Shown: positions 11,923-23,337, numbered from the stretch's first letter. The stretch: 64,000 nt of DNA from Polydactylus sextarius (GCA_016801845.1 CM028917.1:5656501-5720500), one strand, 5' to 3'. The notes: generated by a model not told the origin, from the sequence alone. Made by a program: numbers and translations.

Positions 11923-13072
11923 CTGAAGCAAAGCACTGAACACGTTGAGAATCAGTGAATATAAATTCAACCTCTCAGTCTTTCTTTTAAACGATAAGTT
12001 TTAAAGCTGAGCAGAACAGACTGGAACAGCCAGGATTAGAGGGAGATTTACCTCAGAGTGACTGACCCACAGCAAGCACAGTGGGGGCTGGGGGTGTGAG
12101 TTGATACCGTCACATCCATAGTTTAATGACAATATCCTGTTTGTTGAGCTACATTTTTCGAACCTTATATTCCACTATTATAAATTACTATTCCCTCTTA
12201 TTTTTATTTACTGGCGATGATTCAATAAATTTCACTAAACCTGATAAGACAACCAGACTCAAACAAATTAGACAACTAAAGTAGAGTTCATTAGAATTAA
12301 TTGTAGTTAATGACTAAGGACACCACACTGTTAAGCTAAAGCTGATTAGCGATGACAACACTAAACTAAACTTTATGTAAACAATATTGTCACGTTTAAC
12401 TGATAAGAGGAAATACGATTTCATTAATTCAAAGTCGAGTAAAGACTAGACTAAAGTGAAACTAAAGTAAACTGAAGTTAAGTAAATTAACCATCTGGCA
12501 GTGTCAGTAAAAATAGAAGCACTGTCTTTCTCCTGCTGGGACATTAAAACGGATTTAAATTACATTATACTGCTCCTCATATAATAGTGTGCAGCAATGA
12601 CTGTCCAGCAGGTGGAGACACCTCACTGATGATGTTCATTTATCCTGATTTGTGTTTCCAGAGAGGAAACAGTCATATTCATTCTTCATGTTCGGACTGT
12701 CAGACACAGATTATTGGTGGTTTAACCATTTTCAGACACATTGTTATGTTGATGTAAACACAAGCTCAATGTAACTAAAGAAAAATTCACCTTATCTGCT
12801 TTCAACAATATCTTAAATGAACATTGTATCATCACCAAAAGCATTTATGAGACTGAACAAAATGATTTTTTATACACCCCAAAAAGTCTTTCTTAAAAAA
12901 AAATTGATTTACTGATAGAGAAATGGCCTTTAATGTGATTAATGATGGGTATTATGTATATACGTACTGTAAACGTATTTTTTTTTGTTTTTTTGTAATG
13001 TATGACAAAGTACAGTTTTGTTACTTTAATTAAAATATGGGGGTGTTCTTACTCATCCACTAATGTGTTTAT

Positions 13073-13084
13073 GTGTGTGTGTGT

Positions 13085-13117
<33 letters not shown>
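13073..13117. repeat. Compound (GT)n(AT)n microsatellite
   Basis: A short GT run passes directly into about 13 AT repeats. Confidence 0.9.
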
Positions 13118-13119
<2 letters not shown>

Positions 13120-14194
13120 CATTTCCCTGTAGATAAAGAAGTTGAGGAGCTGAAGAAAGTTTAATGCTGATAGTTACTTGGTGTGACTATTTCTTTCTTT
13201 ACATGCAGCCTCCAGTAGCAGATCACACTGAACAGCTGCTTCTTTCCACTGCAGCTTCAGTTGACACAGAAATAATAGACTTTGTGGAGCAGAGGCTCGT
13301 TGCATAGAGGCAGGTGTCGTCTGCAAAGAAGTTTGCGGTAGAGTCTGAGGCTGGACTTGCATTGTTTTCTCAGGGCAGAGAGCGAACTGCGACCACATCC
13401 TCTCTTCTGCTGTCTCTCTTGACGCCTCTACAGACTTTCATGCCCCAGTTTGTTCCTTGCAAACAACAGCCTGAAACTTCCTCTGCACTGAGATGAGAAC
13501 AATGACTTCCTGTTGCTAAGGGCTGTGGTTGACTCACATTTGAACACCTACTCCTTCAACTCAAAAAGAAAAAAAAAAAATTGCAACCTTGTTTTGCACG
13601 CATAGAATATGTTTCTCAAATATGACTTATGGCTGCAAAACAGGACATGCAAAATGCCAAATCTAGATTTTAAATCAGATCAAATGATAATAATAAAAAA
13701 GCATTTAGATATGGTCAGAGACATCTTTTCTGTTTTGCTCAGTGGAAAATCTTATGATCACTGAGATGAGCTAAGAAAAGGCTGGTTCTGGTAAAAGGGC
13801 AGATAAGCAGCTAAAAATATTTCCATGTTATGATGTTATGTAGACTGAGATCTGTGGGCACATGTATGGAAACTGACAGAACAAGTCAACCGTCTCCAGC
13901 AAATAACATCATGATTGGCATAATCAAAGTAGAAAGATTTGGATGAACTAATATGACTTTAGAGGTCAATTTAGAAAAAAAAGAAGTAATGATTCATCAT
14001 AATGATTCATTCTAAAGTACTTTTATTGAGAAAATTAAGAAAATCCAGAATAAAGCACTTACAAAAATGGACAGCACAATATGAAATGATTCAAGCAGGA
14101 ACATGTTTGGCTGAGAATGCAGTACTTGTACATAAATTGCTTTAAAAATGTTTGGTATAGAAACCAGAAGAATTAAATTGTTTTAGCTCAACTC

Positions 14195-15018
14195 TCAGTC
14201 TTCGTGTTTTCCAGATGGTCGCTGTAAGGTGGACAAACAAGATGACAGTTTCAGTGGCTTGTTAATTAAAAAAACAGATGCTTGATTCCAACCAGTCACT
14301 TCCTGTCACAAACAGTGTGATGACAATGTTGAACAAACCTGAATCCACCATGCCAAAAGCACCACGAACAGTCCATAGACGCAACTCTTGACGATCAGAA
14401 CAACGTAGCCCAGTTTGGCAGCGTTTGTGTTCCGCAAAGCTTTCTCTGTACAAAACGTCAACGTATCAGTGAGTGAAATGTTTCACAGTTGTCAAAGTTC
14501 TGAACCGTTTTGTGTAAATCATATTTACCTCCTAGAGCTTCAGCTCCTGGTCCTGATGGGAAAACAAAAGGAAAATAGAGGTTTTATCAGTGCAATCCTG
14601 ACATTGGAGTTTGATACCATTGACGACATGTTTGGCTTCTTGGACGTACCTTTACCACCTGTGATAGATTCTGAAATGTACTCAGTCACATTGCCATTGA
14701 AGAAGCTGACAGTGCAGGTGAAGGTCCTGCGTGGTATGAACCACTGGCTGATGGTGACCCTCAGGATGCTGGTGATGTGATAATAGGTCCCATTTCGCGT
14801 GGCGGCACTGTCAGTTGCCACGCCATCTGTCACTTTGTTCCCATCGATCCGCCAGGACACACTCACATGGTCCGGATAGAAATTATATGCCGCACACACC
14901 AAAGTCTTAATGCGTGAGGCATTGCGTTTCTGTTTTTTCTGGTCTTTCTTGTCATGACACTCATTTTTTGAAGGCCTAAACACTGTCACTGTTGGCCTAG
15001 TGATATTAACACCTGGTT
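14195..15018 (-). CDS. trbc: T-cell receptor beta constant gene
   Basis: Four exons in phase: 14650-15018, 14529-14552, 14339-14445 and 14195-14221. Exon 1 is a C1-type Ig domain (from EPGVNITRPTVTVF) with the B-strand Cys in TLVCAAYNFYPDHVSVSW, the core Trp, and the F-strand Cys in FTCTVSFFNG. Exon 2 encodes eight residues (GPGAEALG). Exon 3 gives the connecting piece and a transmembrane segment with the intramembrane Lys (YVVLIVKSCVYGLFVV) that pairs with CD3 acidic residues. Exon 4 encodes the tail RPSGKHED and stop. The KSC-YGLFV motif matches teleost TCR beta as I remember it. The 5' acceptor takes the first base of its codon from J. No Cys is seen in the connecting piece, so the usual interchain disulfide may be absent. 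The D segment upstream identifies the locus as beta rather than alpha or gamma. Confidence 0.95.
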
Positions 15019-15303
15019 CTGTGGGGACAAAGCAAAGGAGCAAATTATTAGTATCTAATAGTTACACAATTCAAGAAACACACCCAGCTTAATTACTCTT
15101 AGTTTCAGCAGAAAGCCAGTGATCTGAGTTTTGAATATAGACAACCAGGCTTTGGAAAAAGACAAAAACATACCAACACCAACACCGACAACACCTTCAA
15201 AGTTCATAAATTAATGTGTTCTATCTAACTGGAAAATACAAATAACACAGTCCTTACAGATTCATTATCAGAAAAAATCTTCTAAGATTTGCTCTTGTCT
15301 TAC

Positions 15304-15366
15304 TGACAACTGTGAGCCTGGTTCCTTCTCTGAAATAAGCAGGATACGTGACGGTGAACGACACAA
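15304..15366 (-). CDS. trbj: TRB joining segment J-5, FREG variant
   Basis: Encodes ...YPAYFREGTRLTVV and ends at a good donor (GTCA then GTAAGA). It is the J nearest the constant gene. A CATTGTG heptamer (one mismatch from CACTGTG) lies at 15367-15373, giving an unusually long J of about 21 codons; a second, poorer heptamer inside would give a normal length. The canonical Phe-Gly-x-Gly bulge reads Phe-Arg-Glu-Gly, explicable by one GGA to AGA change. It may be poorly functional. Confidence 0.65.
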
Positions 15367-15741
15367 CACAATGCTCTCATGCAAAAAATATACAAAACTC
15401 TTGGATTAATGTTTTCTTTTCTTCCTTTTTTTTTTTTTTTTTGTAAAATTCATTAACATTTTATATAATTTTTATTTACCTAGAAATAGATATGACACAC
15501 TGTGCACACTTTTCTGCACAGAGATGGAAACTGTCTTAATGCTCTTTTTCACACAAATGAAACTAAACTCACCTGAACTATAAACAGATCCAGATTAATC
15601 CTGTTTAATAAAATTCATTATTTCCTGACAGTTGTAGAATTAAGTAACACCTCTTAACTTCTAGATATTAAACCACCTCATTTGGATAAAACTATATGGC
15701 CTTATGAGAAATACTGTGTTCATATGTATTTATAAACTTAC

Positions 15742-15770
15742 CCAAAACTGTAACTGAAAACCCACAGTAG
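15742..15770 (-). pseudogene. trbj: Degenerate TRB joining segment J-4
   Basis: Encodes only YCGFSVTVLG before a good donor (GG then GTAAGT). Compared with a standard J (Y-F-G-x-G-T-K-x-T-V-L), it lacks the GTK stretch, and the Phe is Cys. The heptamer-like CACTGAA is poor. It is read as a deleted relic J. Confidence 0.55.
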
Positions 15771-16031
15771 TTCAGTGAGTTGATGAGAACTCACATGAGA
15801 TTAATAATCTGGGCATGGAGCCAATATTTTGCAGAGGAGCAGATTAGGACTGAAACAAAATTTTCTCTAACCATGAGGCTGTTTTAAGACCAGAATAATT
15901 ACATCTAAGTAACAATAAATAATAAAATCACCTAATATCAAAAAGCTCTTTGCTGAAAAACACTTAATAACAATCACAAATAAAACTACTGTTGAACTGA
16001 TGTTCTAATTACCTCAATGTTCATTTATTAC

Positions 16032-16085
16032 CTAAAACAGTTATTTTGGTTCCTCCACCAAAACGTGGCTCCAAACCTCCACGCG
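16032..16085 (-). CDS. trbj: TRB joining segment J-3
   Basis: Encodes RGGLEPRFGGGTKITVL with intact FGxG and a GTAATA donor. A perfect CACTGTG heptamer precedes it at 16086-16092. The nonamer 12 bases further is weak. Confidence 0.85.
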
Positions 16086-16273
16086 CACAGTGAACTTAAA
16101 CAGTGTTTAAATCAACCCAAAGTAGCACCTCTGTATTTAATACACTGTATGACTTTCCTTAAATTCTTAAACACTTGTAACATCACTGTACTGCAGCAAC
16201 AGTCCAAACAAACTTTGAGGCTGGTGGATATTATATGTTGTTTCATAAAATGAAAATGTCATGTTTCACTCAC

Positions 16274-16321
16274 CGAGAAGAGTCACTTTTGTGCCCGACC
16301 CGAAATAGGCTTCGTAATTCA
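16274..16321 (-). CDS. trbj: TRB joining segment J-2
   Basis: Encodes NYEAYFGSGTKVTLL with FGxG and a GTGAGT donor. A perfect CACTGTG heptamer precedes it at 16322-16328, and a T-rich nonamer-like tract lies about 12-14 bases beyond. Confidence 0.9.
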
Positions 16322-16604
16322 CACAGTGCATAGGCTTGATATCAAAAAAACTCTGAGCTGAGGTAGAGCTAAATTTGGACAAGTGTGGATAATCACAGCT
16401 TAGCAATAGTGTAATTTTACTTAGATTTCTCCCTCTTTTCTGAAAGAGTGACCTCTAGTCCACATCAAGACATGTAGAAACACACATGAATCTTTTGTGT
16501 GTTTTACAAATTTGCTTTATTGTCTAAGAATCTAATGATGCTACCCCAATACCCAAAATGCAATATAAGATTGAAGTATTTATCCAAAATTGATTTAAAC
16601 TCAC

Positions 16605-16655
16605 CTATAACAGTAACTTTAGTTCCACTTCCAAAGAAGGCTTCAAGTCCAGTGT
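16605..16655 (-). CDS. trbj: TRB joining segment J-1
   Basis: Encodes TGLEAFFGSGTKVTVI with FGxG and a GTGAGT donor. The heptamer CAATGTG (one mismatch) is at 16656-16662 with a weak nonamer. It is the J closest to the D segment. Confidence 0.88.
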   Translation of the reverse strand, partial: TLDLKPSLEVELKLLL

Positions 16656-16872
16656 CACATTGATTGCATCCTTTACTGAAAAGTAGCTGGAAATGTATTA
16701 ATAATTCATGACTTTATTGTAGTTTCAATGTAAAAACAGGGCAGAAAGTCCAGATTATCTAGGTTTGCTGTTTGGTTTTTGTTGGATAGAAGTGTATATT
16801 GATGGTTTTATTTCTTTTCTAATTATCACAGTTAACTTGCAGCGCTCCACTCTAAGTGTTTTAAATGGAGGA

Positions 16873-16911
16873 GGTTTTTGTACGACAGCTCTATTGGAGT
16901 GTATCACTGTG
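16873..16911 (-). promoter_or_regulatory. trbd: 3' recombination signal of Dbeta, 23-bp spacer
   Basis: On the minus strand: heptamer CACAGTG (16905-16911), a 23-base spacer, and nonamer ACAAAAACC (16873-16881). Both elements are consensus. It pairs with the 12-spacer signals of the J segments. Confidence 0.95.
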
Positions 16912-16924
16912 CCCCCCCTGTCCC
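16912..16924 (-). other. trbd: TRB diversity segment
   Basis: The 13-base core GGGACAGGGGGGG is flanked by a 12-RSS upstream and a 23-RSS downstream. The core is almost identical to mammalian Dbeta1 (GGGACAGGGGGC, from memory). It is G-rich and encodes Gly/Gln or Arg/Gly in its frames. It is the only D segment found. Confidence 0.95.
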
Positions 16925-16952
16925 CACAGTAAAAAATCGTCAGACAAAAACC
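16925..16952 (-). promoter_or_regulatory. trbd: 5' recombination signal of Dbeta, 12-bp spacer
   Basis: On the minus strand: nonamer GGTTTTTGT (16944-16952), a 12-base spacer, and heptamer TACTGTG (16925-16931, one mismatch from CACTGTG). It accepts V segments with 23-spacer signals. Confidence 0.93.
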
Positions 16953-17710
16953 TAGTTTCTCTTCATGTCTCTGCATCTCGGGGCTACCCTACCCTGCCCC
17001 CCGCCTGGCCTCTTCATATCTCAGCCTCCATCTCTGTCTGTTGGAGTGTGAGAGCAGCTGTGCAGCTGGGGCTGACTGACAGCTGAGCTGAGCTCCATCA
17101 CAGTCTGACTGATGCTATTTCTGCAACAACTTAGAAAAGAAAACCTTGTGTTTCTATATAAAACAGCTGCACACAGGAAGTGACACCCCCTTCCTAGTCA
17201 CGCCTCTTTATCCACCCATGTATAAATGATAGGATGAGTAACATCCACAGTGTGTCATCCTCAGATTGTATATGGTGACGACACAACAGGTCTGTACCAT
17301 GAAACAGGTTCTAGGAACTCGGTATAATTTTTCATTGTTTGGCTTGAGAGTTCTTCTGACAAGAATGAAATAATTTCCAATCATTAAAGTCCTTCTGAGA
17401 ATATGTTGTAAATAAGTACAATTGTAAAGTATCTAACTGAACTGTATATATATATTTTTTAAATAATGAAAAATGTCTGTATTTCTGTATTGTCAGTATT
17501 GTAAAATCTTTATTTCTTTATTAAAATCTTTATTAAAGTCGTTATTTCCAATCATCATCACAGAGTCTCTTATATTTATTCAATATAGATGGAGCTACGA
17601 AGTTATAATATATTTCTTAAGCGTAAGGTAGAAGCACCGTGTTGAAACCTCTGTAAACACAAGAGAGAAACGATTCCACTGACATTTGAAAAAATATCTA
17701 TTTTATAAAT

Positions 17711-17826
17711 AGCTTCATGTCTTCCAGATGAACACTGTAAAGTGGACAAACAAGAAGACAGTTTCAGTGGTTTGTTATTTAAAAACAGCTTGATTCCAAC
17801 GAATCATTTCCTGTCACAAACACATA
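17711..17826 (-). pseudogene. Relic 3' end of a second TRB constant gene
   Basis: About 115 bases align closely with 14200-14320, which holds the last exon of trbc and the adjacent intron. Shared text includes gtggacaaacaaga, gacagtttcagtgg, gcttgattccaac and tttcctgtcacaaaca. The acceptor survives (TTTACAG), but the exon reads CSSGRHEA and continues without the stop. No exon 1-3 relic was found nearby. Its place between V and D is where the first cassette of a V-(D-J-C)-(D-J-C) locus would end. Confidence 0.8.
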
Positions 17827-17829
17827 CAT

Positions 17830-20810
17830 ATTGATATGGAAATATCTATTTTTTCCATATAGATATCCTGTAGATAGATAATTACATGTTTAATGGTGAT
17901 CTGATTGGTCAGCAGATGAGGATGTTGACAGGTTTTGTTGGTTCTGATGCTCTGAAGTTAACCTAAATTATTATTATTATTATTATTTTTATCTCTGTTT
18001 AGATGTGAAGCAGCTTTACAAGACTGTGAAACCAGTTAAATGTGAAGCTATCATGATAACTACAAAACAAATCCTAGTGTAGACCTCATTGTAAGATCAT
18101 TATTTCTTTTGCCAGATAACATTTCCATGTGTCCCTGGTATTTTTCATTACTTTTCTGTAGCACAGTGGTTTCCAATCTGGTCCTGAGACATAAGATAAG
18201 ATACAATTCAGGGGTAACAGCATTAAAAGTAAATAAATAAATCACATTTCTATGATTTCTAATAATAATAAAAATAATAAAAAATATTTGAAAAAAAAAA
18301 CACTAAAAAAGAGGGAAAAAAGCTAAACTAAACTTAACTTTTTTTTTTTTTAGACTTTTTTTTTAATCTTATTTGAAATTGTTTTTGTTTATGTTAACAG
18401 TAGTCAGGAAATTACTGACACAATAAAAATATAACCTGATGGAAGTGTTTCCAACTTGTAATTTTACAACCACTTTATTTTTTCTAACAAAAATAAATTA
18501 TGATTACTTTATGCACGTTTGAGTATAAACAAATGCTTAAAAAAAAAAAAAAAAAAAATGGACTAAATCATCAGATTTCTGATGTAAATTCTGACTTGAA
18601 TAATTTGTTGAATTGAGATAATATTCTCTCTACAGAAGAGTTGTATGAGAGTTGAATACGTTTAAAAACTCAAGAGAAAACACTTCTCTCGAGGCCTTAA
18701 TAAATATTAGATCAGTGATTCTCATAGAGATTGATTTTAAGATTATTAAAGACTTTTCTGCTCTCCAGATGATCAACTACATTTCATAATTAACAGTGTT
18801 GTGGTTAAAACTTATGAAAACTATCGATATAGCTTAATTTATAGCTTAACACTTTTGCTTCTATTTTGCTGCAGACTCCTGAATGATGATCCTGAAAATT
18901 AATACTGACTAAGAATCTGCAGTAGATGTATGTGGCTGTTATATTAGGCAACCAGTACATGATTTAATTTATTCATTTTTTTTAGAGCAAGGTGGTCATG
19001 ACCCAATCAACCTGTTACTTCAGCACCATGGACAGTGCCCTGTATTTATCATTCATAACTATGGTTTGGGCTGTAAATTATGATCTGGACAAACCTCAGT
19101 CAAATGAAAAGACTAGACTTAAATATTCAACTACATGGGTAAACTATTAACTAAATACCCACTCTGTCCCTGCACTGTCTCTGCTATTATGGGATGGAGA
19201 GGAGATGGAGAGGAGAGGAGAAGTTGATAAGAAGAGATTTGGTCATTTTACTATCAAGAATGGCAGGCAACCCTTCTCAAATCATCAATACAATAAATTA
19301 TAACTATATTTATATATATAATTATATACATAGTTATATATACATACACTAAAACCATTACTTCTTGTAATGGTTTTTATATGTAATACCAAATATTTCC
19401 TGCAGATGTCAGTGTATGATCAACTCTTAACTTGCTCTGTCCTTCAGTTAAGAGAGAAAATCATCTTTAATCTATTCAGGCAGCAAAACAATTAAAGAAT
19501 AAAAGAAAAGGCCTCGGAGCTGAATGAAAGTGATCTAGAGGCAGAGCAGTGTGTTGGGACAAGTGCTCTTTACTCTGGTACAGCACCTGTGGACTTATCT
19601 GACTGATCAGCTTTGTGGTAATGCAGAAATATGAGTGAAGGCAGTTTTGTTACTTGAAACATGTTTTCTGTCTTTGAAGAATTGAACTAATCATGTAGCC
19701 TACATCACATAGAGGAAGACGTCAAACAATAATCTATAGACCATGTTGCTTTTGGGTTCACGTGCTAAAAAAATGTTGGAGTTTTGATGGGGTGATCAGG
19801 TCAACTGGAAGTATTTATTTTGTATTTCCATCATTTAATATGTATATTATTTATTCTATATTACAAATAATTGCCACACTATACATTAATATATTATTAT
19901 TATAGTGGGAGTTAGCTGCTATCTGATGACACAGTACAGTGACCAAACAGCCAAGAGGAATCCAAACCAATGCTGAATTTTAGCAGTGATCCTGAACTCT
20001 GCCTTGTTTGTCCTGAAAAGTAACAGTGTTTGCTTATAGCAATAGATAGATAGCCCGACACCTATATGAAGATATAAAATAAACATAAAATAAAACTGCA
20101 TTAATAAAATTATATGTGTATGTAAATGTGTGTTATTGTATATTGCTAATTGTTGCGAAGAGTCCAGGTGATATACTATATTATATTTAATTATATGAAC
20201 GAGTTAAAAGGAGAGCTGTGTGTTTAAATGATTTATGTAGGCACTGATTCCTGCTTTAGTTGTTTCTATTAAACTGGACAGTTGAGAATGTGGCTGCAAC
20301 TGTATGAATGTAAAAAATGTTTGTAAACCCAGCTTTTTATTAATCACCAAATTCGAGCATATTATGGCTCATAATTTGGCTCTCAATCAAATAAATACAT
20401 TTTTATCTCCCTAGAGGGTTCAAGTTCACCCCCAGTTTCCAAACTGGGGGAAACTGAATGCTCTATACCCCTAAAGCTCTCATCCTAGAATCGTCAACTT
20501 TATACTTGTGTGTGAAATGTAAAATAGAAACAATCTTTCTGCTTTTATTGTAATCTGAATCTTTCCTCTTTCACCCTGTTACCTTCACTTGTTTTAGCTG
20601 CACTGTTACTTGTATTGTTTCTTTTTTTCCTGTTTATTAGAATTGACAGTAGTCATGGGTCTAACTGGAGAATGAAACACTTTTTTTTGCGTGTATTAAA
20701 ATGAAATTCTCACTATTTTCCTTTAAATTACGTTGCTCGACACTGTCGTTGACTTTCAGGTCAACATTTCTGTTGCATCATCTTCAACATGAAACAAGCA
20801 GGAACGTCTC
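17830..20810. other. V-to-D spacer of the TRB locus
   Basis: AT-rich with oligo-A/T runs (for example 18540-18558). Apart from the relic constant exon at its left, no functional V, D or J segment was recognised. Confidence 0.5.
20429..20450. repeat. Perfect 10-bp inverted repeat
   Basis: cccccagttt and aaactggggg are separated by two bases, about 0.4 kb beyond the last V segment. The function is unknown. Confidence 0.8.
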
Positions 20811-20853
20811 AGAGGGTTTTTGTAAGTCAGTGACATTAAAGCAAATCATTGTG

Positions 20854-21305
20854 CACGAGCGGCGCAGAAATACACAGCTGAGTCTGACACATTCGAACTG
20901 TGGATGATCAGAGCTCCACTTCTTCGGTTTTCCCTCTCAATCTCAAAGTAATCTTTAAACGGATCTTCATAGACAGGTGCATTGCTGTCATAGTTGTATC
21001 CAATTAAACTCATCATTCCATCGGGTTTTTGCTGGTACCACAGCATCACGTACAATTCGTTGTCATCATGACTGCATTTAATTTTTGCCTGTTCAACTGC
21101 GTTGACTATTATGGACTCAGACTGCTTAAACGTCACACGCTTGGCTTCATCTGTAGAAAGAGAAATTAAAAATAATAATAATAATAACTGTGAATATTAA
21201 TTGCTAAGAGCAAGTGAAAAAAAATCTCAAAATGGTGGATTATTTTAAAGCAACATTACATGGAAGCAAGAAAAAAAGAAAAAGTGTGATCCAAGCTGGA
21301 TGCAT
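20854..21305 (-). CDS. trbv: TRB variable segment V-e (most 3')
   Basis: Leader exon 21260-21305 (MHPAWITLFLFFLLP) splices in phase 1 to V exon 20854-21150. The V domain has the first Cys in AKIKCSHDD, the core Trp in VMLWYQQKPDG, and the second Cys in DSAVYFCAARA. A strong recombination signal follows: heptamer CACAATG (20847-20853), 23-base spacer, nonamer ACAAAAACC (20815-20823). All landmarks of a functional V are present. It resembles V-d most. Confidence 0.93.
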
Positions 21306-21429
21306 CCTCCACTTCGTGTGATCAGGTCAAGACTCCTGCTGTTTAAAACTGCGCTTCCTCAATCATTGCAACACATAACCTGAGAGGGTTTTTTTTTGTG
21401 AGGGAGTGGCATTAAACCACATTACTGTG

Positions 21430-21881
21430 CACTGACAGCACAGAAGTACACAGCAGAGTGGGACAGGTTTGCTCTGCGAATCATCAGAGTTTCCAGAAAA
21501 GTGCCTTCTCTGCTCAGCTTATACTGCTGCTCCATCTGGCTCTCGTAGAACTGATTTCCCTTCCCATATCCAGACCCAATGAGGGTCATGGATCGGTCTT
21601 CCTCCCTTTGTTGGTACCAGAGCATCACAGGCAGGTTGCTGCTATTGTGGCTGCAGCTGATGTGAACCTCAACGTCCTGCTCCACTATCTGAGCAGGACT
21701 TTGGTTCAAAACGATGCTCTTGACTTGACCTGTGGACAATTTAGATCAAATGTCTGAGCCAAAGCAGATAATATAATAACATATAATATAAGCATATATG
21801 TATCTAAATACACTTAATACTCTTACTTGGAATCCAGATCAAGAAAATATAGAATATGCACATGAACATAGACATTGTCAT
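21430..21881 (-). CDS. trbv: TRB variable segment V-d
   Basis: Leader 21827-21881 (MTMSMFMCIFYIFLIWIP) and V exon 21430-21729 join in phase 1. It has the first Cys in VHISCSHNSSN, Trp in VMLWYQQREED, and SHSAVYFCAVSA at the end. The signal is CACAGTA (21423-21429), 23-base spacer, ACAAAAAAA nonamer (21391-21399), which is slightly weaker than that of V-e. It appears functional. Confidence 0.93.
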
Positions 21882-22807
21882 GCACTGCTGAGTGAAAAAC
21901 ATGGATTTGCTTATGAGTGAATAAGAGAATGTATTTTTGTAATTGGGGAGGCACCAATTCACTAATGCCCGAGAAAACCTCTGCATTAGGTACTCTACCT
22001 CCCCCTGTTGGCTGAATGTAACCTTTAATGGATTCATTTTACATTCTTTATTTATATTAAATACATTTAGTCTTACTCTTTTCTTTCTTCCATCCTTTCT
22101 TCCCTCTCCTTTTCTCTGATTTCATGCGCTTGCTCATTGTGGAAATGTTGGGCTTCTATATATTAATGCCTTGAAATAAATGGTTTTAGGATTCGGCTCT
22201 ACACAAATAAAACTGAACTGAATTGAAATATCTGGCTTGAGATAATTCTATCTGCTTATTTCACCAGGAGGACTTTCTACACATAGATTGACACTGGGCT
22301 TTTGATTCTTGAATGTTGAAGGAAAAAAAATTAAATAAATAAATAAAAACATGGGTGATTTTCAAAACCTTTAAATCATATTTACTTTAAATATTTATAT
22401 TTTTACACTTTAAACCTCACCTGAATGGTGGAGTGAATGACTGTGCTGTAACACAGCAGTGTAATGTAACCCTAACCCATGTATGTTTTCTTATACAAAG
22501 AAATAAAAGTAAAAAAAAAAAAAAAAGAATTAGTGCTTTGCTTTCCTCCAGTCTGTGTCTACTAATGTCAGTGTCTACTAATGTCAGTGTCCACTAATGT
22601 CAAGACAGCAGTCTAAGCTGTCACAGTGTCATTCAAAAATTGTATTACCATTTTCCTCTTTTTTCTTCTGTAAGTTAAAACGAGTCAGACATTTAACTCA
22701 GTGGTTTCAAACAGCACCACGTGACCTCGGTGGTTTCTCGTCAGTGTGTTAATATCTGTTGTATCATGGTGGTTTTGTGAGAAGAGGGAGCTGTTTTTCT
22801 CACCGTG

Positions 22808-23337
22808 GCTCTGACTACAGCAAAATATTCTGCGCTCTGTTTTGGGTTCAAGATGTGAAGATACGCTGTGATCTGTCCTTTACCGCTCATGTTAAAGTTG
22901 TCTATAAATGGTGTTTCGATAGAAATAGATTTGTAATACACATAGCCAATGTGCTTCAGGGCAGTGTCTCCTTTTGAGCGCTGATACCAAAGAATGGTGT
23001 TAGCGTTTGGTAATTTGTTTGTGCAGGTAATGTTGAGTTGAATATTCTGAGGCATCAGTATCTCAGATGGAGTCTGAAGGACTCCCAGTTCTTCACTGGA
23101 GGAAACGCCTGTAGAAATAAAAAGATGTAAAGATTTTGCTGTAGTATATGCACGTAAAATGCACATTGACTCATTGATCTATAACACTGGACACCAATAA
23201 AAAGTAACAGTATGAAATAAAATTCAAATTTTCCACTAAAATTCTGTCATCCTCCAGGGTTCATTTAAGTTCATAAATGATAAAGTAGCTGCATGACTAC
23301 CTTTAATCCATAGGAATGTGAGTTGGAACCAAATCAT
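22808..23337 (-). pseudogene. trbv: TRB variable segment V-c lacking the second conserved Cys
   Basis: Leader 23301-23337 (MIWFQLTFLWIK) and V exon 22808-23108 join in phase 1, and the frame is open. The first Cys (LNITCTNK) and Trp (TILWYQRSKGD) are present. Where YFCA should stand the sequence reads AEYFAVVRA, consistent with in-frame loss of one TGT codon. The signal is CACGGTG (22801-22807), 22-base spacer, ACAAAACCA (22770-22778), imperfect. Without the second Cys the Ig disulfide cannot form, so I class it as a probable pseudogene or non-productive ORF. Confidence 0.8.

Larger units (their letters stand above)
10465..14190. other. Intergenic between the LRR gene and TRB constant gene
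   Basis: AT-rich, with long microsatellites and homopolymer runs. No coding frame could be assigned. The GC-richer part at 13170-13500 has short open frames on both strands but no recognisable protein. Confidence 0.5.

Noticed and set aside
13174..13500. Open frames on both strands, one with VYYFCVN resembling the end of a V segment and another with FADDTCLY resembling a reverse-transcriptase motif
   Set aside because: Each motif is isolated. No upstream Ig landmarks, recombination signal or further polymerase motifs are in frame.
15475..15600. Two more possible J relics ending at GTAAAT and GTGAGT
   Set aside because: No FGxG remnant is present, and a donor plus heptamer-like bases is not enough.
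18985..19100. MDSALYLS on the + strand, like the end of a V domain
   Set aside because: It has no Cys, no usable heptamer-nonamer pair and no upstream V framework, so it is probably chance.
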